From: Paenactinomyces guangxiensis
Lineage (GTDB): Bacteria; Bacillota; Bacilli; Thermoactinomycetales; Thermoactinomycetaceae
Direction: 5' to 3'
Assembly (NCBI RefSeq): GCF_016055185.1
Contig: NZ_JAECVR010000011.1
Coordinates: 62,001-126,000 of the forward strand
DNA length: 64,000 nucleotides
Position 1 is the first letter of the stretch. Every line of letters starts with the position of its first letter. Both the position numbers and the translations under genes were made by a program. The notes beneath the pieces are model-generated. The model was not told the origin of the DNA, ran no database searches, and was given only the letters and a program-made list of their open reading frames with translations. Positions 8,642 to 17,513 of this stretch are shown one piece after another.

Positions 8642-9262
8642 GTGTTCAAACGGTGGTTGTCCCAGGTAGAACAAAAAATGGGCGGGGATGAGAAGCAGAA
8701 AAATAGATTTCGCTGGTTTCTATTACTGGGATGTATCGGAGTGGGGGTGATGATTTTCTCCACATTTTTTCGGGTGAGCCCGGGGGAATTGCCGGGAGAC
8801 TCCCTCTCTCCCCCCGTCAAGGAAACAGAAGCAACAGCTGCCTCTGCCAACAAGACCTCATCGATGGAAGAGTATGAAAGGGAATATGAGGCGCAATTAG
8901 CGGAGGTGCTGAGCAAGATTGTCGGAGTAGATGATGTTTCCGTTATTGTCAACCTTGATTCCACAGAAGAAGAAGTTGTCCAGGTAGATGTGCGTGAATC
9001 GGAGCAGGTCACGGAAGAGGTGGATAAAAAAGGGGGAAACCGCTCCACCACTCAAAACACCAATGATAAGAAAACGGCTTACTACCGCACAGATAATGGC
9101 GAGAAACCGGTAGTGGTAAAACGAATGAAACCAAAAGTACGGGGTGTGTTAGTGGTGGCAAGAGGAGTGGAGAATCTTCAGGTAAAAGCAATTGTGATCG
9201 AAGCTGTCCAAAGAACCCTTGATGTCCCCGTACACCGCATTTCCGTATTGCCAAAAGGATAA
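8642..9262 (+). CDS. spoIIIAG: Stage III sporulation protein AG
   Basis: 206 residues: one membrane helix near residues 24-42 (WFLLLGCIGVGVMIFSTFF), then a domain facing the space between mother cell and forespore. SpoIIIAG forms the large multimeric ring of the channel. GTG start at 8642 behind GGAGGTG. The central low-complexity, charged part (EEVVQVDVRESEQVTEEV to NTNDKKT) is the usual beta-crown insertion region. Confidence 0.94.
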   Translation: MFKRWLSQVEQKMGGDEKQKNRFRWFLLLGCIGVGVMIFSTFFRVSPGELPGDSLSPPVKETEATAASANKTSSMEEYEREYEAQLAEVLSKIVGVDDVSVIVNLDSTEEEVVQVDVRESEQVTEEVDKKGGNRSTTQNTNDKKTAYYRTDNGEKPVVVKRMKPKVRGVLVVARGVENLQVKAIVIEAVQRTLDVPVHRISVLPKG

Positions 9263-9274
9263 GGAGGAAATCTT

Positions 9275-9850
9275 ATGACCATGAACAAACAAACAGTCTG
9301 GCTGGTAACGATGCTGTCCCTGATGGTGGTGTTATCCGCCTATTACATTGTAACCGGACCAGTTGAACCTGTTGATCAATCGGCCGCGAAGCCCGATGAC
9401 TTAACGAAAGAAGGCAACATTGATGTCAATATTAAAACTGTTGAACAACCGGCGGAAGCAGCCAAACAGAATGATGTGAAAGAAACACTGGACAAAGCAA
9501 ACGATGACTATTTTGTCGCCTATCAATTGCAGCGAAATACCCTGCGGCAAAAGGAGACAGAGCGTTACATGCAAGTACTGACCAATCCCGAGGCTTCCAA
9601 AGAACAGTTGCAAGAAGCAAAACAGAAAATCGATCAGCTGATGAAGGTGGATAAGACGGAGACAGTACTGGAAGAGTTAATCCGCAAAGAAGGATACAGT
9701 GACGCTGTAGTTGTAACCAGTGATTCACATGTAGATGTGGTTGTGCAAAGCGATAAGTTGACCAATGCCCAGGCGGTTAAGTTGATCAATCTAGTTAAGC
9801 AGCATTTGAATGTGTCCCCAACCCAGGTATCAGTCGCATATCGTCCGTAA
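9275..9850 (+). CDS. spoIIIAH: Stage III sporulation protein AH
   Basis: 191 residues with one N-terminal membrane helix (TVWLVTMLSLMVVLSAYYIV) and a C-terminal ring-building domain, the part that meets SpoIIQ from the forespore. Strong SD AGGAGG at 9264-9269. Last gene of the operon, followed by a terminator. Confidence 0.95.
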   Translation: MTMNKQTVWLVTMLSLMVVLSAYYIVTGPVEPVDQSAAKPDDLTKEGNIDVNIKTVEQPAEAAKQNDVKETLDKANDDYFVAYQLQRNTLRQKETERYMQVLTNPEASKEQLQEAKQKIDQLMKVDKTETVLEELIRKEGYSDAVVVTSDSHVDVVVQSDKLTNAQAVKLINLVKQHLNVSPTQVSVAYRP

Positions 9851-9888
9851 GTAAAAAAATCTTAAAATACGGCTTGTTTTGACTAAGT

Positions 9889-9930
9889 GGATTCCTAACC
9901 GGAAGGAGCAGGAGTCCCTTTTTTATTTTT
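9889..9930 (+). terminator. Terminator of the spoIIIA operon
   Basis: GGATTCCT (9889-9896) pairs with AGGAGTCC (9910-9917) with one G-T wobble; a T-rich run follows. Confidence 0.75.
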
Positions 9931-10062
9931 TTGTGAAAGTATTGTTTTACTTTGCTTGATGCAATAATCTCTTAAATATATTATAATAAAATTCTAAAAA
10001 ATAGCAGTTTTTTATTGATCGCAACGAAATAGTTTTCGTAATGATTAGGGAGATGATTGCTG

Positions 10063-10317
10063 ATGGGACCGATGCAAATGATGGCTTTTCTTGGGGCTGC
10101 ATTATTCTTTTTTCTTTACGGATTTGAGATGGGACGAAGAAAAGGGAGACATGAGAAAATGGAAGACTTAAAAGAGTTCTGGTACCATAAAGGATTTGAA
10201 GCAGGGAGAAAGACCGGATTTAAGGAGGGAAATCAATCGGGTGTAGATTTGGCTGTCTCTATAGAGGATATTATGAGCAAAACACAAAAGTGGAAAACAT
10301 ACTATTTTATTTTATAG
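10063..10317 (+). CDS. Hypothetical small membrane-anchored protein
   Basis: 84 residues that I do not recognise. One N-terminal helix (MMAFLGAALFFFLYGFEMG) is followed by a basic, glycine-rich cytoplasmic part with repeated G-x-K/R pairs (RRKGRHEK, GRKTGFKEG). An in-frame TTG (10057) lies two codons upstream, but GGGAG at 10048-10052 fits the ATG at 10063 better. It lies between the spoIIIA terminator and the accB leader with its own terminator, so it is probably a single-gene unit. Confidence 0.6.
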   Translation: MGPMQMMAFLGAALFFFLYGFEMGRRKGRHEKMEDLKEFWYHKGFEAGRKTGFKEGNQSGVDLAVSIEDIMSKTQKWKTYYFIL

Positions 10318-10397
10318 GTGATTCTAGTACGAAGTTTAAAAAGTACAAGTTAGTTTTTGCATGATGTTATACATATAACCACAATATTCATTCTGCA

Positions 10398-10420
10398 AAA
10401 ACCCCCACTTGGGGTTTTTT
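10398..10420 (+). terminator. Terminator before accB
   Basis: AAACCCC and GGGGTTT face each other around a short loop and run into six Ts, with a matching A run on the other side, so it could act in both directions. The preceding 10318-10397 holds no gene. Confidence 0.75.
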
Positions 10421-10473
10421 CCGTTAGCAGATGGAAAAAATTAAACATATTCACCTATACAAATGTTAAGGGG

Positions 10474-10484
10474 TGGTCAAACCA
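10474..10484. promoter_or_regulatory. Palindromic operator-like site in the accB leader
   Basis: TGGTCAAACCA is a perfect dyad except for its centre, extended to GTGGT/ACCAC. It fits the loose GntR-family pattern TnGTnnnACnA. It lies 70 bases upstream of accB between the terminator and the SD. As a hairpin it has only a 3-base loop, so a DNA operator is the likelier reading. Confidence 0.35.
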
Positions 10485-10553
10485 CTCAAAAAAAGTTATG
10501 CTAATACCGTTAATGGAGAATATCCTGGATGATGCTTAAGAGGAGTGAGTTTA

Positions 10554-11069
10554 ATGGCTTTTAAAATGCATGAAATTCGTGAACTCATCCGTTTAATTGA
10601 TGAATCACAGATTGAAGAGTTTGAGATTGATAATGAAGGAGCAAAATTGCTCATCAGGAAGACATCGGATCGTGCTGTTGCCGTAACTCCGGCACCGCAA
10701 ACAGCTCCTGTTATGGTTCCGTCACCTGTACAGGCAGCGGCTCCGGTACAGCAGCCGGCACCTGCACCACAAGAAACAAAGGCGGCAGAAGCTCCGCAGC
10801 CGGCAGAAACCGTGAATGAAGAAGAGAATTTACATAAAATTGTTTCCCCAATGGTAGGAACATTTTACCGTGCCCCTTCTCCTGATTCAGATCCGTATGT
10901 GAAAGAAGGTGACAAAGTAGACGAAAAAACGGTTGTCTGTATTGTAGAGGCAATGAAACTAATGAATGAGATCGAAGCAGAAACCCGCGGTACAATTGTA
11001 AAAATCCTGGTAGAAAATGGTCAGCTGGTTGAGTATGGTCAACCGCTGTTCCTGGTGAAAACGGACTGA
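10554..11069 (+). CDS. accB: Acetyl-CoA carboxylase biotin carboxyl carrier protein
   Basis: 171 residues. The C-terminal biotinyl domain has [10 protein letters not shown] with the biotin-accepting lysine at residue 135; a Pro/Ala-rich flexible linker (about 44-88) precedes it, and the N-terminus ([13 protein letters not shown]) is the usual helical cap. It carries biotin between the AccC and AccA/D active sites for malonyl-CoA synthesis. A GTG (10545) is in frame, but GAGGAG at 10540-10545 fits the ATG at 10554. Directly followed by accC. Confidence 0.96.
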   Translation: MAFKMHEIRELIRLIDESQIEEFEIDNEGAKLLIRKTSDRAVAVTPAPQTAPVMVPSPVQAAAPVQQPAPAPQETKAAEAPQPAETVNEEENLHKIVSPMVGTFYRAPSPDSDPYVKEGDKVDEKTVVCIVEAMKLMNEIEAETRGTIVKILVENGQLVEYGQPLFLVKTD

Positions 11070-11088
11070 GCCGCGGGAGGGAAAGGAA

Positions 11089-12441
11089 ATGTTTAAGAAA
11101 GTTTTGATTGCAAATCGCGGTGAAATTGCTGTTCGTATTATCCGGGCTTGCCGTGAACTGGGGATCCAGACGGTGGCCGTCTATTCGGAAGCTGACCGCG
11201 AGGCTTTACATGTGACACTGGCGGATGAAGCTTATTGTATCGGGCCGGCTGCCGGCAGAGACAGCTATCTGAACATGACGAACCTGATGAGTACAGCTAC
11301 TTTGGTGGGCGCCGATGCTGTTCACCCCGGGTATGGGTTCCTGGCGGAAAACGCCGATTTTGCCGAACTATGCGGCGCTTGTGGCATCACATTTATCGGT
11401 CCCGATCCTGAAGCAATTATTAAAATGGGAGATAAAACCACCGCAAAAGAAACGATGAAAGCGGCGGGAGTACCCGTAGTACCCGGTACGGAAGGGATTA
11501 TCGAGGATTTGAAGGAAGCGCTGGAAACGGCGAGGGAGATCGGCTATCCGGTTATCGTCAAAGCAACGGCAGGCGGCGGTGGAAAAGGGATGCGGATCGT
11601 CCATACAGAAGAAGAATTAAAGCGGGCGGTATCTCTGGCCCAACAAGAAGCGGAGGCCAACTTTGGCAATCCGGGTGTCTATCTGGAGAAGTTTCTTGTT
11701 GAACCAAGGCATATTGAGATTCAAGTGCTTGCGGACAACTATGGAAACACCATTCATCTGGGAGAGCGCGACTGTTCTATTCAACGCCGTTATCAAAAAT
11801 TGATTGAGGAGGCTCCCTCTCCGGCATTAACCCCTGAGCTGCGTGAGCGAATGGGCAAAGCGGCTGTGGCGGCAGCCAAGTCAGTCAACTATTCAGGGGC
11901 GGGGACTGTGGAGTTTTTGTTGGATAAGGACAATAATTTCTATTTTATGGAAATGAACACACGCATCCAAGTGGAGCATCCGGTAACCGAACTGATCACC
12001 GGAATCGATCTTGTAAAGGAACAAATTCTCATCGCCTCGGGGAAACCGCTGACAGTTTCCCAGGAAGATGTTCGCTTTGACGGCTGGTCGATTGAGTGCC
12101 GGATCAATGCCGAGCGTCCGGAGAAAAATTTTATGCCATCCCCGGGTACGATTCAGTTTTACCTCCCCCCGGGCGGACCGGGAGTTCGCGTCGACAGTGC
12201 CTGTTATCAAGGGTATCGAATTACCCCGTTTTATGACTCCATGGTAGCCAAATTAATCGTGTGGGGAAAAGACCGGCAAGAGGCGCTCACAAGGATGAAT
12301 CGTGCGCTGAAAGAATTTGCCGTCGATGGAGTGTATACTACCATCCCGTTCCATTTGAAGGTGTTGAACCATCCAAAATTTATTTCGGGAGACTTCCACA
12401 TTCAGTTCCTGGAGACGACTAATTTAGACGAGGAGAGTTAA
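11089..12441 (+). CDS. accC: Acetyl-CoA carboxylase biotin carboxylase subunit
   Basis: 450 residues, full length. N-terminal pre-ATP-grasp [20 protein letters not shown]; glycine-rich ATP loop [14 protein letters not shown] (about residues 159-172); catalytic region [14 protein letters not shown] (about 288-301). It carboxylates biotin on AccB using ATP and bicarbonate. Because no other biotin carboxylase is seen with the propionyl-CoA carboxyltransferase gene at 50 kb, this subunit might also serve that enzyme; that is an inference. Confidence 0.97.
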   Translation: MFKKVLIANRGEIAVRIIRACRELGIQTVAVYSEADREALHVTLADEAYCIGPAAGRDSYLNMTNLMSTATLVGADAVHPGYGFLAENADFAELCGACGITFIGPDPEAIIKMGDKTTAKETMKAAGVPVVPGTEGIIEDLKEALETAREIGYPVIVKATAGGGGKGMRIVHTEEELKRAVSLAQQEAEANFGNPGVYLEKFLVEPRHIEIQVLADNYGNTIHLGERDCSIQRRYQKLIEEAPSPALTPELRERMGKAAVAAAKSVNYSGAGTVEFLLDKDNNFYFMEMNTRIQVEHPVTELITGIDLVKEQILIASGKPLTVSQEDVRFDGWSIECRINAERPEKNFMPSPGTIQFYLPPGGPGVRVDSACYQGYRITPFYDSMVAKLIVWGKDRQEALTRMNRALKEFAVDGVYTTIPFHLKVLNHPKFISGDFHIQFLETTNLDEES

Positions 12442-12443
12442 GA

Positions 12444-12833
12444 GTGGTGACGAATGAAATGATCGATTATAAAGCTGAAGAGCTGGGCAAAGTAGAGATC
12501 GCACCCGAAGTCATTCAGATCATCTCCGGTTTGTCAGCATCACAAGTAGAGGGTGTTGTCGGTTTAAACGGTGGTTTAAACCAACTGTTGGGCAGAAAAA
12601 ATCTGCGGAAAGGAATACGTGTTGATTTTGATGAACAGCTGACCATTGAGCTGGCAATTAATGTTCTGTATGGATACCATATTCCTGATGTTGGCCGTGA
12701 AGTGCAAGAAAAAGTCAAATCAGCAGTAGAATCAATGACCAGTCTTGTCGTGGATCGGGTGATTGTTCGTGTGGAGGGAATTAAATTTCCTCAAACAGAG
12801 CAAGCGGCAGATCCGGACGCAGCCCACAAATAA
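12444..12833 (+). CDS. Asp23/Gls24 family envelope-stress protein (YqhY type)
   Basis: 129 residues with the Asp23 fold: KVEIAPEVIQIISGLSASQV, GVVGLNGG and a C-terminal VDRVIVRVEGIKF. In Bacillus the yqhY gene sits with accBC and affects lipid synthesis, matching this position. GTG start at 12444 (a second GTG follows directly), SD AGGAGAG at 12431-12437 overlapping the end of accC. Confidence 0.9.
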   Translation: MVTNEMIDYKAEELGKVEIAPEVIQIISGLSASQVEGVVGLNGGLNQLLGRKNLRKGIRVDFDEQLTIELAINVLYGYHIPDVGREVQEKVKSAVESMTSLVVDRVIVRVEGIKFPQTEQAADPDAAHK

Positions 12834-12924
12834 CCAAACGAACCTGAGGAAGTAGTTTGGGCAGGCCAAGCAGGAAATACATTGAGGCGATCTGGTTACA
12901 ATATGGAGGAAGAAACTTGGCACA

Positions 12925-13146
12925 TTGGCCGGGCTCGTTCTGAGTCTCATCTATTTGTTGGGTGGCTTTTGCAAGATGCTTTTTTTCGCTATCCTGGCCG
13001 CCCCGGGCTTTTTCAGCTGCCGGCAATGGATCATAAGGAAGACTTTAAGCGGTCGTCGATCTGATTTTCTTAGACAAATGGATGCGGAAATAGATAAAGA
13101 ACCGGGCCGTTTTGGCTCGGATTTCTTTTTGGAGGATAAGATATGA
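12925..13146 (+). CDS. DUF2273-type small membrane protein, start uncertain
   Basis: At least 73 residues. The helix pair LAGLVLSLIYLLGGFCKMLFF followed by a second hydrophobic stretch looks like DUF2273, a family that accompanies Asp23/AmaP genes. The conserved N-terminus (W-R-K-K-L-G-T) is readable upstream from 12904, but that codon is preceded by ATA, and an in-frame TGA stands at 12883. Initiation is therefore at ATA (12901), CTG (12892) or, conservatively, TTG (12925) with GGAGG 15 bases upstream. The gene overlaps nusB by 4 bases. It may be weakly translated or a decaying copy. Confidence 0.55.
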   Translation: MAGLVLSLIYLLGGFCKMLFFAILAAPGFFSCRQWIIRKTLSGRRSDFLRQMDAEIDKEPGRFGSDFFLEDKI

Positions 13147-13571
13147 GTCGAAGAACAGCGAGAGAAAGTGCTTTGCAGGCTTTGTATCAATTGGAGTTCT
13201 ACCCTGAAAATGAAGGTTTCGTCATTCGTGAACGCGGCGAAGAGCTGAAAGGCCCGGATTATACTTTTTTTAAGGAGATCACCCTGGGCGTGAGAAAGCA
13301 TTTATCGGTGATAGATCCCCTGATCCGGCGTTTTCTAAAAAAAGGATGGTCTTTGGAGCGTATTTCTTCGGTAGATCGTACCATTTTACGCCTGGCAGCC
13401 TATGAATTGCTTTTTGAAAAGAAGGTTCCCCGGGGAGTTGTTTTAAATGAGGCGGTTGATTTAGCCAAGGTATTCAGCAGCGAAGAATCAAGCCGTTTTA
13501 TCAACGGAGTATTAGGCCGGCTTGCCGGGGAACTGGATAAACTAAAGGCTGAATTGGAAAATCAAGCATAA
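13143..13571 (+). CDS. nusB: Transcription antitermination factor NusB
   Basis: 142 residues, with the arginine-rich start SRRTARESALQALYQLEF and the C-terminal NEAVDLAKVFSSEESSRFINGVLGRL that are diagnostic for NusB. It binds boxA RNA with S10 in the rRNA antitermination complex. GGAGG at 13131-13135 precedes the ATG. Confidence 0.97.
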   Translation: MSRRTARESALQALYQLEFYPENEGFVIRERGEELKGPDYTFFKEITLGVRKHLSVIDPLIRRFLKKGWSLERISSVDRTILRLAAYELLFEKKVPRGVVLNEAVDLAKVFSSEESSRFINGVLGRLAGELDKLKAELENQA

Positions 13572-13679
13572 AAATCTTCTGATCATAAAGTTTCGCTGTC
13601 ATTTCCCTGTTATCGGTGAATAAAAACGAGTATCTGTAGAATCTTATAGTTAACCGAATAAGAATGCAGGGTGATAATG

Positions 13680-14864
13680 ATGAGACGAATTGGTATGGTT
13701 TTCCTTGCATCGGTTCTGTTTTTGGCAGGATGTGCCACGGGAAACCAGGAAGGATCAGGAAAAAATAATAATGTCGGGCAAACAGCCGACCGGACAGCCC
13801 GTCCGGAAGCGGTACCGATGAAAAGCAGAGGGAAGGTGGTCCCCGCTAAAAGGGGAGAGAATACCTACCGTCTCGGCAATGAGCAAAAGCGGGTCGAGAC
13901 GATCGGCTTTCTGGAACCAGTGGACCCGAAGCAAGCGGTTTCCGATGTGAATGAAGCTGCCCGGAATTTAACCTATGTCAGTTTTTTCAGCTACCGGGTT
14001 AAACCTAATGGTGATTTGATTCCTTTAAATGATGAAGCTGCCCTGGCTGCTACGAAGAGGAATCGTTCGGTCCCAATGCTGGTTATCACCAACTTTGCCG
14101 AGGGAAATTTTTCTCCGGAGATCGCGCACCGGATCTTCACCGACCGGGCGGCGGGCAACCGACTGCTCCGCAATGTGATCCGGGTGATGAAACAAAAGGG
14201 ATATCGCGCTCTTAACATTGATTTTGAACATATTCAGGAAAAAGACCGCAATCTGTACAATAGCTTTTTGCGAACGTTCTTGCCACAGGTAAAAAGGGAA
14301 GGATACCTTGTTTCCACTGCCCTTGCTCCCAAAAGCAGCGACAGGCTGGGAGGGCCGTGGCACGGCGCTCATGATTATGCTTTTCATGGCAAAGTCACGG
14401 ATTTTGTCATATTGATGACCTACGAATGGGGTTGGACCGGAGGACCTCCGATGGCTGTCGCACCGATCCCGCAGGTCAGAAAGGTCCTGGATTATGCTGT
14501 TACCAGGATTCCGCGGGAAAAAATTGTCATGGGTGCTCCCCTTTACGGGTATGATTGGACATTGCCGTACAAAAAAGGAGGCCCACCGGCGCGGCGGGTA
14601 GCCCCGCTGGAAGCGGCCAGAATGGCTCAACAAAGGTCGTTGAAAGTTGAATACAACAACCGGGACCAAGCTCCTTTTTTCTATTACACCGATACCAACG
14701 GCAAGAAACATGTGGTCTGGTTTGAAAACGAACAGAGTGCGCAAGCCAAATTCAACCTGGTGAAGGAGTACGGGCTTCGAGGTATCAGCTACTGGGTCCT
14801 TGGGGAAGACTTCCCTGAAAACTGGTCCCTGCTCCGGGAAAACTTTATTATTCGCAAGTATTGA
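13680..14864 (+). CDS. Lipoprotein with glycosyl hydrolase family 18 domain (SleL/YaaH-like, no LysM)
   Basis: 394 residues. A lipoprotein signal peptide with the box FLAGC (Cys about residue 18), then a low-complexity linker and a GH18 barrel. The catalytic strand reads ALNIDFEHI (Glu as proton donor), and VILMTYEWGWTGG and GISYWVLGED are later barrel strands as in the cortical-fragment enzyme SleL/YaaH, which acts on muramic-delta-lactam cortex during germination. Those relatives carry LysM repeats; this one has a lipid anchor instead. AGGG before the ATG pair (13677, 13680) sets the start. Inserted between nusB and folD. Spore-cortex role inferred. Confidence 0.82.
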   Translation: MRRIGMVFLASVLFLAGCATGNQEGSGKNNNVGQTADRTARPEAVPMKSRGKVVPAKRGENTYRLGNEQKRVETIGFLEPVDPKQAVSDVNEAARNLTYVSFFSYRVKPNGDLIPLNDEAALAATKRNRSVPMLVITNFAEGNFSPEIAHRIFTDRAAGNRLLRNVIRVMKQKGYRALNIDFEHIQEKDRNLYNSFLRTFLPQVKREGYLVSTALAPKSSDRLGGPWHGAHDYAFHGKVTDFVILMTYEWGWTGGPPMAVAPIPQVRKVLDYAVTRIPREKIVMGAPLYGYDWTLPYKKGGPPARRVAPLEAARMAQQRSLKVEYNNRDQAPFFYYTDTNGKKHVVWFENEQSAQAKFNLVKEYGLRGISYWVLGEDFPENWSLLRENFIIRKY

Positions 14865-14873
14865 AACAGCTAA

Positions 14874-14901
14874 AGCTCCGATCCTACATCGGGGCTTTTT
14901 C
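14874..14901 (+). terminator. Terminator after the GH18 gene
   Basis: AGCTCCGAT pairs with ATCGGGGCT (one G-T) around CCTAC and is followed by TTTTTCTTT. Confidence 0.85.
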
Positions 14902-15022
14902 TTTATTGCAAAAACAGAACAAACATTTGGCTCTGCTTTACACTGGTAAGGGAAAAAGATAAACTTTAACAATGAACCTCCTGTCAAAAAAAATAAGGAT
15001 GTGTGTTGGATTGCCGTATCAT

Positions 15023-15868
15023 ATGATTGATGGAAAAGCGATTGCACAACAAGTGAGAAACGAATTGAAAGAAGAGGTGGGCCGTTTAAAAGAACAGGGG
15101 ATTATTCCCGGTCTAAGAGTAATCTTGGTTGGGACCCATCCGGCCTCCGAATCCTATGTAAGAGGAAAAATTCGTGCTTCAGAAGAAGTAGGAATCAATT
15201 CTGAACTAATCCGATTGAATGAAGAGGTTTCTGAGGCAGAGCTCCTTCAGAAAGTAACTGAATGTAATAAGGATCCGGCGGTTCACGGGATTTTAGTACA
15301 GTTGCCTCTTCCGCTGCAAATTGATACAAATAAAGTGATTGCAACGATATCCCCCGAGAAAGATGTCGACGGATTTACGCCGGTCAACGTCGGTAATTTG
15401 ATCATCGGGCAGGATGCCTTTTTTCCGTGTACTCCATATGGCATCATGGAACTTTTAAAAAGATCAGACATTTCCGTGGAAGGTAAACACGCGGTAGTTG
15501 TCGGGCGCAGCAACATTGTGGGTAAGCCGATTTCTTTCTTACTGCAGCAGGCAAATGCGACGGTTACAATGTGTCACTCCCGTACGGTTGACTTGCCTTT
15601 TTATACGAAGCAGGCCGATATCCTGATTGCCGCTGTAGGCCGGACAGAGATGATCACCTCGGAACACGTAAAACCTGGTGCTGTCGTGATTGATGTCGGG
15701 ATTAATCGCAAAGAAGACGGTAAGCTGGCGGGAGATGTTCTTTTTGCGGATGTGGCTCCGCTCACTTCAGCCATCACACCCGTCCCGGGAGGAGTCGGTC
15801 CGATGACGATTGCCATGTTACTGAAAAATACGGTGCAATCCGCCATCAGGAAAGAAAGCAAAAGGTAA
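15023..15868 (+). CDS. folD: Bifunctional methylenetetrahydrofolate dehydrogenase / methenyl-THF cyclohydrolase
   Basis: 281 residues, the normal length from ATG 15023 (start MIDGKAIAQQVRNEL). Motifs: YVRGKIRASEEVGI with the catalytic Lys region, GILVQLPLP, the dinucleotide loop VVGRSNIVGKP (about residues 162-172) and TPVPGGVGPMTIAML. It interconverts 5,10-methylene- and 10-formyl-THF. No strong SD precedes 15023; in-frame ATG 14999 and TTG 15011 nearer to an AGG are alternatives that would add up to 8 residues. First gene of the long folD-to-recN run. Confidence 0.95.
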   Translation: MIDGKAIAQQVRNELKEEVGRLKEQGIIPGLRVILVGTHPASESYVRGKIRASEEVGINSELIRLNEEVSEAELLQKVTECNKDPAVHGILVQLPLPLQIDTNKVIATISPEKDVDGFTPVNVGNLIIGQDAFFPCTPYGIMELLKRSDISVEGKHAVVVGRSNIVGKPISFLLQQANATVTMCHSRTVDLPFYTKQADILIAAVGRTEMITSEHVKPGAVVIDVGINRKEDGKLAGDVLFADVAPLTSAITPVPGGVGPMTIAMLLKNTVQSAIRKESKR

Positions 15869-15894
15869 CAATCCAATCAAAGTGAGGGGACGGC

Positions 15895-17259
15895 ATGATC
15901 CGTAACAGTGAACGGGAGATATGGTCCGTTACTGATTTGGTGACTTACTTGTACCAGACGTTGGATGCGGATAGCAAATTGAAAAGTCTGTGGATAGAAG
16001 GGGAAATTTCCAATTTCTCACAACACCCCAAAAGCAGGCATATGTACTTTACCCTGAAGGATGAGTACGCCAAAATCAAAGCGGCGATGTTCGCTGGTAA
16101 CAATCGGCGTTTGCGCTTTACTCCCAAAGACGGGGATCAAGTTCTCGTGCGCGGTTATCTTTCAGTTTATGACAGGGAAGGACAAGTGCAGTTTTACGCT
16201 CAAGATATGCGGCTCAGCGGGGTAGGAGATCTGTACGTGGCCTTTCAAAGACTGAAAGAACAATTGGCATTGGAAGGGCTTTTTTCCCAACCCAAGAAAA
16301 CAATCCCTCTGTTTCCGAAGACAGTTGGTGTGATTACTTCTGCCAGTGGAGCAGCAGTACGTGATATTATTACTACCATGAAGCGCCGGTTCCCCCTCAC
16401 AAACATTCTCCTGTACCCCGTATCTGTCCAGGGGGACAAAGCTGCCGGGGAAATTGCGGAAGCGATTGAACAAATGAATATCCTGCGAGAAGTGGATGTG
16501 CTGATTGTCGGACGAGGAGGAGGGTCGTTGGAGGAACTGTGGGCTTTTAACGAAGAGGTTGTTGCCCGTAGTATTTTTCAGTCTGAACTCCCCGTTATTT
16601 CAGCTGTGGGGCACGAGACCGACACGACGATCAGCGATTTTGTCGCAGACCAGAGAGCGGCGACACCCACAGCGGCCGCAGAAATGGTCGTCCCGCACAT
16701 CAACGACCTAAAAGACCGTATTTGCAGCCTGGAAAAACGGCTTATTCATGCACAATCCTCCCAGATGGCAAAATTCAGAGACCGGCTTGCTAGAAGCATA
16801 GAACGGCCAGTGTTCCAAAATCCCAATGCCCGTCTGCATCAATATGCACAGCGCGTTGATCATTTGCAGTCCAGGCTTGAACATGCGATGAAGAAATGGA
16901 CAGTGGAACGTTCCAGAAAGTTAGATAAAATCATATACCGAATGGACCGCCATCATCCTGCCGAACAAATCGCGAAATTACAGGAGCGGGTTTTTCGCTG
17001 CAAACAGGACAGCGTATATGCAATCAAGAACAAGTTAAGGGAAAAGAGAAGCAAACACATGCAGCTGGTCGGCCAGTTAGATGCTCTCAGTCCGTTAAAA
17101 GTAATGCAAAGGGGTTATTCACTCGTTTATCGTTACCATCAGAATGAATTGATCAAATCTTACCGGCAGGTGCAGCCAGGAGATCTTATTCGGGTCCGAA
17201 TGGCTGATGGACAATTAAAATGTCAGGTCTGGAGATCGGAGGAGAAGAATCATGAGTGA
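15895..17259 (+). CDS. xseA: Exodeoxyribonuclease VII large subunit
   Basis: 454 residues: N-terminal OB-fold (SVTDLVTYLYQTLD to KIKAAMFAG), the catalytic region VITSASGAAVRDIITTMKRR and VGRGGGSLEELWAFNEE, GHETDTTISDFVADQRAATPTAAAE, and a coiled-coil C-terminal half. With XseB it degrades single-stranded DNA. GAGGGG precedes the ATG. It overlaps xseB by 8 bases. Confidence 0.97.
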   Translation: MIRNSEREIWSVTDLVTYLYQTLDADSKLKSLWIEGEISNFSQHPKSRHMYFTLKDEYAKIKAAMFAGNNRRLRFTPKDGDQVLVRGYLSVYDREGQVQFYAQDMRLSGVGDLYVAFQRLKEQLALEGLFSQPKKTIPLFPKTVGVITSASGAAVRDIITTMKRRFPLTNILLYPVSVQGDKAAGEIAEAIEQMNILREVDVLIVGRGGGSLEELWAFNEEVVARSIFQSELPVISAVGHETDTTISDFVADQRAATPTAAAEMVVPHINDLKDRICSLEKRLIHAQSSQMAKFRDRLARSIERPVFQNPNARLHQYAQRVDHLQSRLEHAMKKWTVERSRKLDKIIYRMDRHHPAEQIAKLQERVFRCKQDSVYAIKNKLREKRSKHMQLVGQLDALSPLKVMQRGYSLVYRYHQNELIKSYRQVQPGDLIRVRMADGQLKCQVWRSEEKNHE

Positions 17260-17512
17260 GCCGTTAGATTTATCTTCTTTAGAATCACTTCCCTTTGAAA
17301 AGGCTCTGGAACGGCTGGAAGAGGTTGTTGAGCTCCTGGAAAAGGGGGACGCTCCTCTTGAACAAGCGATTCAATTGTTTGATGAAGGAATGAAATTGGC
17401 GCATATATGCGGCAAAAAATTGGAATGGGCGGAACAGAAAGTGGAGATGCTCGTGAACGAGAATGATGAATGGAAGAAGAAACCATTTGATACAGAGGAG
17501 GAGCCGGACTAA
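17252..17512 (+). CDS. xseB: Exodeoxyribonuclease VII small subunit
   Basis: 86 residues with the XseB core LPFEKALERLEEVVELLEKGD. It coats the coiled coil of XseA to form the holoenzyme. GGAGGAG at 17239-17245 is inside the end of xseA, indicating translational coupling. Confidence 0.96.
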   Translation: MSEPLDLSSLESLPFEKALERLEEVVELLEKGDAPLEQAIQLFDEGMKLAHICGKKLEWAEQKVEMLVNENDEWKKKPFDTEEEPD

Positions 17513-17513
17513 A

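Noticed and set aside
10357-10539. 60-codon frame in the accB leader
   Set aside because: It contains the CCCC/GGGG terminator and has no SD; leader sequence rather than a gene.
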